From Muribaculaceae bacterium (lineage in GTDB: Bacteria > Bacteroidota > Bacteroidia > Bacteroidales > Muribaculaceae): 5,967 nucleotides of DNA. Below the pieces are notes generated by a model that ran no database searches, was not told the origin of the DNA, and saw only the letters and a program-made list of their open reading frames with translations. A program made the position numbers and the translations under genes. Numbering within the stretch: the stretch's first letter is position 1; every line of letters begins with the position of its first letter. The DNA lies in assembly GCA_017619255.1 (NCBI GenBank), contig JAFZSS010000021.1, forward strand, positions 1 to 5,967, in the 5' to 3' direction. This document shows positions 1 through 4,812 of the stretch, in pieces.

Positions 1-263
1 ATGACAAGTACATCCACTTCATCACCATGGAGGCCGATCCCATCAACACGACCGATGCCGAGGGCGTTTACACGACGCAGTTCGCCGTGGACAGCCAAAC
101 GCACTATGTTTACTTCGGCTTCCGTGCCGCCACGACCGAGAAGACTTATACCACGGGTCTGTACTACTTCAACCCGGACGATGGCAAGGTCTATAACTTC
201 AACGGCAACAAGGACAAGATTTTGGGCTTGTGCATCAACCCGCGCCTGACCAACCTGTTCTAA
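1..263 (+). CDS. C-terminal end of an unidentified protein, beta-propeller-like (5' partial)
   Basis: The reading frame is open from base 3 (codons GAC AAG TAC) and stops at TAA 261-263, giving the last 86 residues of a protein that starts before the window. It is rich in aromatic and beta-forming residues. An FAVDSQTHYVYFGF strand pair is followed by GLYYFNPDDGKVYNF and then ILGLCINP, the alternation seen in YncE/NHL-type beta-propeller blades, where a 'structure-NPxxGKV' hairpin repeats. I do not recognise a specific family and assign no function. The protein ends in LTNLF, so it carries neither the dockerin of the next two genes nor a type IX secretion tail. The next gene starts 48 bp downstream on the same strand with no clear terminator between them, so the two may be co-transcribed. 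The other plus frame (1-249) gives a Ser/Thr/Arg-rich product typical of an out-of-frame reading. Confidence 0.8.
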   Translation, partial: DKYIHFITMEADPINTTDAEGVYTTQFAVDSQTHYVYFGFRAATTEKTYTTGLYYFNPDDGKVYNFNGNKDKILGLCINPRLTNLF

Positions 264-282
264 CGGCACCGTTTATTGGCCC

Positions 283-309
283 AATTTGTCTAATTTGTCC
301 AATTTGAGA
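283..309 (+). repeat. Short 9-nt tandem repeat (AATTTGTCY x3) in the intergenic gap
   Basis: Three consecutive 9-nt units start at 283, 292 and 301: AATTTGTCT, AATTTGTCC and the degenerate AATTTGAGA. They fill most of the 48-bp gap before the GHL10 gene and end two bases before its ATG. The first unit overlaps an odd palindrome, ATTGG-C-CCAAT (275-285). The unit TAATTTG resembles the Bacteroidota -7 box TAnnTTTG but is one T short, and no TTTG lies at the right distance upstream, so I do not call a promoter here. The function is unknown. The repeat occupies the region where a ribosome would load. Confidence 0.6.
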
Positions 310-311
310 CG

Positions 312-2882
312 ATGAAGAGAATACTAATCCTGATAGCATTACTGGCGGCGCTTGCCGCCAGTTTTGTCACAGCGGCGGCCGACACGGCACCCAAGCGCGA
401 GCAGCGCGGCATGTGGATCACGGCCTACCTTAACGACTGGCCCAGCGGCGCCATCACGGCGAGCAACACCCCCATCATGCAGAATGCCTGCCGCAAGATG
501 CTCGACACCCTGCAGGTAAACCACATCAACACCATTTATTACCATGTCAGGGCCATGTGTGATGCGATGTATAACTCAGCCTACGAGCCCTGGTCCAGTT
601 ATGTATCAGGCACCCGAGGCGTGGCACCCGCCTTCGACCCCTTCCTCTACCTCGTCGAGGAAGCCCACAAACGGGGTATCGAGGTGTATGCCTGGGTCAA
701 CCCTTACCGCTACGGCCACGGCAGCAACATGTGGGGCCAAAGCGAGCTGGACTATGTCCATACCCATCCCGAGTGGCTGCTCACCACAAGCTATGAAACA
801 GTGCTCAATCCGGGCATCCCCGAGGTGCGCCAACGCGTTGTGGATGTCTGTCAAGACATCCTCGTCAAGTATGATGTCGATGGACTTGTCTTCGATGACT
901 ATTTCTACAACCAGGACAATCCCTCGTTCTCGCTTGACGCCGACCTTTACAACGCTTACAAGGAAGCAGGCGGCACGATGAGTCAGGGCGACTGGCGACG
1001 CGAGAATGTCAACCAGATGGTCAAGGATGTCAACGACATGGTCAAGGCGACAAAGCCGTGGGTGCGCTTCGGCATAGGGCCTGCCGGAGTGGCATGTACC
1101 AACCCGGCTGTGGCAGCACAGTATGGCGTGGATCCCTGCCCCGTGGGCAGCGACTGGCAATATAACCAGATCTACAGCGACCCCATGGCATGGGTGACAC
1201 GAGGCACCATCGACTTCCTGGCACCGCAGGTCTACTGGAAAACGACAGGCACCTTCACTGGCGTCACTACCTGGTGGGGCAAGATGGCGGCACGATTCAA
1301 CCGACACATCTTTATCAGCCAGTGGGTCCCCGACGAGGAGGGCTGGACACTGGCCGAGTTCGTCAAGCAGGGACGCGTCATGCGAGAGGCGATGGCAGCC
1401 GGCGGCAACCCGGGCATGGTGTATTTCCGCTACGGCACCTGGCGTAACAAGAAAGAGGTCATCGACGGCAAGGTGCGGCAGCTACGCACATGGCTCAAGG
1501 ACAGCCTGTACCCGACCATCGCCCTCAACCCCGCCCCAGCATGGCTCCAACCCGACCAGACCTACACCATGGTGACTAACCTCGCCTATAACGACGGCAC
1601 CCTCACATGGGACAGCATTCCCAATGTGCGCTATGTCATCTACACCATCCCCGACAGCGTGCAAGACCAGGATTTCCATAGCCAGGCACGATATATCGAC
1701 GGCATCAGTTATCAGGCGTCTTACACCCTGCCCGCTGACAAGCGCGAGGGATATCACCAGGCAGTGGCAATCCTCGACAGGTGGGAGAACGAATACGCAC
1801 CCGCCACTCCAGGAGCCGTGCCTACGGCGGCGACACAGCCACAGCTGCTGTATCCCGAGGACGGCGACGAAGTGACCGAGCTGTCCTTCCTGCAATGGAG
1901 CGGAGACGGCGCGACATATCTTGTCCAACTCTATGATGACGACCAGATGCAACACCTCGTCGCACAAGTCGAGGTGGATTCGACGAGCCTGCCCCTCACA
2001 AGTATCTCCACGCTCACCGACGGCACCTACTGGTGGCGCGTCATCGCACGAGGACTGAACCAGTGGGACACCCCCAGCCAGCCCCGCCATTTCACCCTGG
2101 GGCAGATGCACATCACCGCACCTGCCAACAGTGAAACAGCAGTGCCCTTGACACCTGTCGTCACTTGGACTGCCGGAGCCCCAGGTACAACCTACCTGCT
2201 CGAACTCGCGACATCGTCATCGTTGGCAAACCCGGACACGCTGCACCTTAACGAGCCCCTGTGGCAAGTGCCGCAATACAGGCTCGCCGGTGCCACGACC
2301 TACTATGCACGCGTCACCGCGACCTTCGGCGACATGACGGTAGTCACACCCGTCTCCTCATTCACCACAGTAGAGGTCATACCGCCCCTGCCGGTCTACC
2401 TCTGTCCCACAGCAGCCGACACCGTCCTCTATAACACCGATGTCGTTGCCTTTGAACCTGTCGAGGGCGCCGCATCACTCAGGGTGCAGATCAGCAACTC
2501 ACTGTCCTTCCCCACACGCACCTCCTACAACGGCACACTCGAGGGTACATTCCAGACACCACAACTGGGAGACATCAAGGGTTCAGGTAAGCTTGTCGAC
2601 GGCGGCACCTACTATGTCCGTGCCCGTTACGCCTACCGCACACTCACCACAGGAACCACGCCACAGTACACCGACTACTGCGACATCCGCTCTTTCATCT
2701 ACCATGTGATAATCACCGGTGATGTGAACAGCGACAACGAAGTCAATATCGCCGATGTCAATGCCCTCATCGACATCATACTGGGCAGCAATAACACTGC
2801 AGGGCCACGAGCCGATGTCAACGGCGACGGCGAAGTCAACATCGCTGATGTCAACGCCCTCATCGACTTGATACTCAATTGA
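312..2882 (+). CDS. Secreted GHL10/DUF187 glycosidase-like protein with FN3-like modules and C-terminal dockerin
   Basis: 856 aa, probably a secreted or surface glycan hydrolase. Residues 1-23 are a signal peptide (MKR, Leu/Ala core, cleavage near AAA-D) with no lipobox; the first Cys is C60. Residues 30-395 match the GHL10 (DUF187) TIM-barrel family: RGMWITAYLNDWP (32-44), AWVNPYR (127-133), VDGLVFDDYFY (189-199, with adjacent D195/D196), FGIGPAG (253-259) and FLAPQVYW (302-309). E. coli DigH, a relative, cleaves denuded peptidoglycan glycans; the substrate here is unknown. Residues 405-800 form about four beta-sandwich (FN3-like) modules, marked by WWRV (574-577), YYARV (664-668) and YYVRARY (767-773). 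Residues 803-856 are a type I dockerin with two calcium loops (D804/N806/D808/D815 and D835/N837/D839/D846). There is no type IX tail. The length is about twice that of a bare GHL10 protein because of the added modules. The ATG at 312 is chosen because the signal peptide begins there. Confidence 0.9.
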   Translation: MKRILILIALLAALAASFVTAAADTAPKREQRGMWITAYLNDWPSGAITASNTPIMQNACRKMLDTLQVNHINTIYYHVRAMCDAMYNSAYEPWSSYVSGTRGVAPAFDPFLYLVEEAHKRGIEVYAWVNPYRYGHGSNMWGQSELDYVHTHPEWLLTTSYETVLNPGIPEVRQRVVDVCQDILVKYDVDGLVFDDYFYNQDNPSFSLDADLYNAYKEAGGTMSQGDWRRENVNQMVKDVNDMVKATKPWVRFGIGPAGVACTNPAVAAQYGVDPCPVGSDWQYNQIYSDPMAWVTRGTIDFLAPQVYWKTTGTFTGVTTWWGKMAARFNRHIFISQWVPDEEGWTLAEFVKQGRVMREAMAAGGNPGMVYFRYGTWRNKKEVIDGKVRQLRTWLKDSLYPTIALNPAPAWLQPDQTYTMVTNLAYNDGTLTWDSIPNVRYVIYTIPDSVQDQDFHSQARYIDGISYQASYTLPADKREGYHQAVAILDRWENEYAPATPGAVPTAATQPQLLYPEDGDEVTELSFLQWSGDGATYLVQLYDDDQMQHLVAQVEVDSTSLPLTSISTLTDGTYWWRVIARGLNQWDTPSQPRHFTLGQMHITAPANSETAVPLTPVVTWTAGAPGTTYLLELATSSSLANPDTLHLNEPLWQVPQYRLAGATTYYARVTATFGDMTVVTPVSSFTTVEVIPPLPVYLCPTAADTVLYNTDVVAFEPVEGAASLRVQISNSLSFPTRTSYNGTLEGTFQTPQLGDIKGSGKLVDGGTYYVRARYAYRTLTTGTTPQYTDYCDIRSFIYHVIITGDVNSDNEVNIADVNALIDIILGSNNTAGPRADVNGDGEVNIADVNALIDLILN
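341..379 (+). promoter_or_regulatory. Terminator-like hairpin with overlapping alternative stem, inside signal-peptide codons
   Basis: ACTGGCGGC (341-349) pairs perfectly with GCCGCCAGT (354-362) across a GCTT tetraloop, and TTT follows directly (363-365). This looks like an intrinsic terminator 30 nt into the GHL10 gene. The right arm GCCGCC (354-359) can instead pair with GGCGGC (374-379), which would break the first hairpin. The stretch encodes the Leu-Ala-Ala repeat of the signal peptide, so the symmetry may simply follow from GCG/GCC codons. A regulatory role is inference. Confidence 0.25.
2721..2876 (+). repeat. Duplicated dockerin calcium-loop segment (two 63-bp copies, 93-bp spacing)
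   Basis: Bases 2721-2783 and 2814-2876 encode the two F-hand halves of the dockerin. They match at 53 of 63 positions, mostly with silent differences, and start 93 bp (31 codons) apart. The same core (ATCGCCGATGTCAA) recurs in the dockerin of the CotH gene near 4498-4511. Dockerins are built from two such halves in general; the high nucleotide identity suggests recent duplication, conversion or strong codon bias. Confidence 0.8.
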
Positions 2883-2909
2883 CACGCTGTTGATAAACAA
2901 AGCTTATTC

Positions 2910-2950
2910 ACAATGGCAAACAAACTCAGATTTTGTTTGCCATTGTTTTT
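2910..2950 (+). terminator. Strong intrinsic (Rho-independent) terminator after the GHL10 gene
   Basis: A perfect 15-bp inverted repeat (2910-2924 with 2932-2946; core CAATGGCAAACAAA / TTTGTTTGCCATTG) encloses a 7-nt loop CTCAGAT. The right arm runs into a T tract (2946-2950). It begins 27 bp after the TGA at 2880-2882. There is no T tract on the other side, so it should act only on plus-strand transcripts. It separates the hydrolase transcript from the CotH gene, which has its own promoter. Confidence 0.85.
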
Positions 2951-3008
2951 GACTTGTACTACTTTTCATGTTTGTCTCGGGATAAAAAACAAAAACTATG
3001 TTTTTTGT

Positions 3009-3039
3009 TTTGTTCTCCGCTCGTCATGCACTATCTTTG
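3009..3039 (+). promoter_or_regulatory. Bacteroidota-type promoter for the CotH gene
   Basis: The -33 element TTTG (3009-3012) and the -7 element TATCTTTG (3032-3039, an exact match to TAnnTTTG) are 19 bp apart, which fits the primary sigma factor of Bacteroidota. Transcription should begin near 3042-3043, only about 6-7 nt before the ATG at 3049. This placement rules out the in-frame ATG at 2998 as the start, because it lies upstream of the promoter. Confidence 0.65.
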
Positions 3040-3048
3040 TCCCTTGAA

Positions 3049-4644
3049 ATGAAACGTTTTGTTGTTTTGTTGGCGATCGTCGTGTTGGCGGGGCTGTTAC
3101 CCTCCAGCGCGGTACTCTTGTCGTCGCCAATCAACAAAAATGTGAAACTCAAATCCACCAACCTTCCCATCGTGTGGCTCACCGCGGACGGCACCATGAA
3201 CCACGACGAGCGCATCACGGCCCGCATGAAGATCATCGATAACGGGACTGGACAACTCAACTACACCGACACCATCGCCCACCCGGGACAGCATGTCGAT
3301 TACGACGGCTACATCGCGATACGCTACCGCGGCAACTCGTCCTACACCCACAGCATGAAGAAGCCTTACTCCTTCAGACCGCTTGACAAGCCCCTCGAGG
3401 AGGGCGGCTCATGGAAGAAAGTCCCCATGCTCGGCATGCCCAAGGACAACAATTGGGCACTGCTTGCACCCTTCAGCGACAGGAGCATGATACGAGACAT
3501 GCTTGCCTTCGAGATCTCAAGGCCATGGATGGAATACACACCGCAAGGGCGCTACTGCGAGGTCATATACAATAACATCTATTACGGCGTCTATATCCTC
3601 ACCGAGGTGGTCTCAAAAGGCAAGAACCGCCTTAACCTCGACGACCCGGGGCAAGAAGGCGATGAACTCACCGGTGGCTACATCATGGAGGTGGACCGCG
3701 ACGACGAGCCCAATTATGTGTCCAAATACCCGCCCTTGACAAGCACCGGTCAGGGCATCTACACCTCCAACATCCATTTCCAGTACAAATTCCCCGACTA
3801 CGAGGACCTCACCGATGAACAGCTGACCTATATCCATAAGCAGATTGACAAGATGGAAACGGCTTTCATCACGGGCTTCCGCAACAAAACAACCGGAGAG
3901 TGCAAATACATCGACGAGACCAGCTTCATCGACTTCCAACTCGCCATGGAAATCGGGCACAACATCGATGCCTACCGCCTCAGCGGCAAGTTCTTCAAGC
4001 GACGCGACAGTCAGGACTCACATTTCAAAATGGTCGTCTGGGACATGAACCTCGCCTACGGCAACTGCAACTACCACGATGGATGGCTCACCGACACATG
4101 GATGTATCAGGTTAACGACATCCTGCCCAAGAAGCCAACAACCGACATGGTGCCGCTCTGGTGGTACTATCTCAACAAGGATACGCTCTATATCCAGCAC
4201 CTGAAGCAGCGGTGGAGCCAGTACCGCCAATCCAACCTGCGCATCGACAACCTGATGGCGACCATCGACTCCCTCGCCACAATGCTCACCAGCAACGGCG
4301 CCGAGAGCCGCAACACCATGGCCTACCCGCTGTGGGGCACCTACATCTGGCCTAACTACTACATCGCCACCGACTACAACGATGAAATCGCGTTCTTGAA
4401 ACAGTGGATCACCGACCGCATCGTCTGGATGGATAGACAGCTTGACTACAGGCCACCACACTTACCGGGTGACATTAACGAAGATGGAGAAGTCACCATC
4501 GCCGATGTCAACAAACTCATCGAGATGATTCTGTTAGGAACAATAGATCTCGACGACATCCCTCAAGCTGATCTTGACGGTGATGGCGAGGTGGGTATCG
4601 CCGATATCAGCTATCTCATCTACTGCATCCTTTCCAACGGATAA
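3049..4644 (+). CDS. Secreted CotH-family kinase-like protein with C-terminal dockerin
   Basis: 531 aa from the ATG at 3049. That start opens a clear signal peptide (MKRFVVLLAIVVLAGLL) and lies just after the promoter; the in-frame ATG at 2998 would prefix 17 residues, MFFVLFSAR onward. No lipobox is present (first Cys C170). Residues 38-90 form a beta-rich lead-in. The CotH domain (about 90-465) shows RYRGNSSY (92-99), NNWALLAPFSDRSMIRD (134-150), YYGVYILTEVV (178-188), KNRLNL (192-197), GGYIMEVDRDDE (209-220) and VWDMNLAYGN (330-339). The last matches the metal-binding D-x-(N/D)-x-A-x-G region of CotH, an atypical Fam20-like protein kinase that phosphorylates spore-coat proteins in Bacillus. 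The substrate in a non-sporulating Bacteroidota is unknown. Residues 474-531 are a dockerin with loops at D475/N477/D479/D486 and D508/D510/D512/D519. An exported protein kinase is the best guess; activity is inferred from the family only. Confidence 0.9.
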   Translation: MKRFVVLLAIVVLAGLLPSSAVLLSSPINKNVKLKSTNLPIVWLTADGTMNHDERITARMKIIDNGTGQLNYTDTIAHPGQHVDYDGYIAIRYRGNSSYTHSMKKPYSFRPLDKPLEEGGSWKKVPMLGMPKDNNWALLAPFSDRSMIRDMLAFEISRPWMEYTPQGRYCEVIYNNIYYGVYILTEVVSKGKNRLNLDDPGQEGDELTGGYIMEVDRDDEPNYVSKYPPLTSTGQGIYTSNIHFQYKFPDYEDLTDEQLTYIHKQIDKMETAFITGFRNKTTGECKYIDETSFIDFQLAMEIGHNIDAYRLSGKFFKRRDSQDSHFKMVVWDMNLAYGNCNYHDGWLTDTWMYQVNDILPKKPTTDMVPLWWYYLNKDTLYIQHLKQRWSQYRQSNLRIDNLMATIDSLATMLTSNGAESRNTMAYPLWGTYIWPNYYIATDYNDEIAFLKQWITDRIVWMDRQLDYRPPHLPGDINEDGEVTIADVNKLIEMILLGTIDLDDIPQADLDGDGEVGIADISYLIYCILSNG

Positions 4645-4660
4645 CGGTCAGAAACTAGCT

Positions 4661-4709
4661 GGCAAAACTGAAAATCAAAGAATAAAACTCTGATTTTGCA
4701 ATTATTGCC
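4661..4709 (+). terminator. Possible weak terminator after the CotH gene
   Basis: AAAATCA (4671-4677) pairs with TGATTTT (4691-4697), extended inward past one mismatch by AG/CT. An outer GGCAA (4661-4665) can pair with TTGCC (4705-4709). The structure is AT-rich and interrupted, and no clean T tract follows, so termination efficiency is doubtful. It lies 17 bp after the TAA at 4642-4644 and upstream of the next promoter, which is where a terminator would be expected. Confidence 0.3.
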
Positions 4710-4718
4710 GCTGTGGAT

Positions 4719-4749
4719 TTTGAAGAAAGAATTTTTTTTTGTTACTTTG
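4719..4749 (+). promoter_or_regulatory. Bacteroidota-type promoter with a T9 tract in the spacer
   Basis: TTTG (4719-4722) and TTACTTTG (4742-4749) are separated by 19 bp, the same spacing as in the CotH promoter. The -7 element differs from TAnnTTTG only at its second base. The spacer ends in nine T (4732-4740). The predicted transcript starts near 4752-4753 and has an AT-rich leader of about 60 nt before the ATG at 4813. No Shine-Dalgarno motif is present, as is usual for this phylum. Confidence 0.55.
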
Positions 4750-4812
4750 CTCGTTAAAGTTGAATTAAATGAATATTAACCAAAAAATTAATAATAATAA
4801 AATGCAAAGATT

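Noticed and set aside
283..300. TAATTTG unit as a -7 promoter element for the GHL10 gene
   Set aside because: It is one T short of TAnnTTTG and has no TTTG about 19 bp upstream. Its bases are explained by the 9-nt repeat.
606..1307. 233-aa open frame on the minus strand
   Set aside because: It lies wholly inside the GHL10 domain, whose plus-strand protein has clear family motifs. The minus product is Val/His/Asp-rich and lacks any recognisable domain, a by-product of GC-rich codons.
1482..2111. 209-aa open frame on the minus strand
   Set aside because: It is antisense to the FN3-like modules of the hydrolase and has no signal, motif or promoter of its own.
2998..3048. Upstream in-frame ATG as start of the CotH gene
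   Set aside because: The extra 17 residues precede a complete signal peptide, and the ATG lies upstream of the predicted -33 and -7 elements, so it would not be in the transcript.
4018..4461. 147-aa minus-strand open frame
   Set aside because: It overlaps the conserved DMNLAYGN part of the CotH domain in antisense and has no independent support.
312..4644. A true cellulosome
   Set aside because: Only dockerins are seen. There is no cohesin or scaffoldin, and neither protein has a cellulase-type domain. Bacteroidota commonly carry dockerin-like tails outside cellulosomes.
4731..4740. T9 run as the U tract of a terminator for the CotH gene
   Set aside because: The bases just upstream (4711-4730) form no stem. 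The run fits better as a promoter spacer between TTTG and TTACTTTG.
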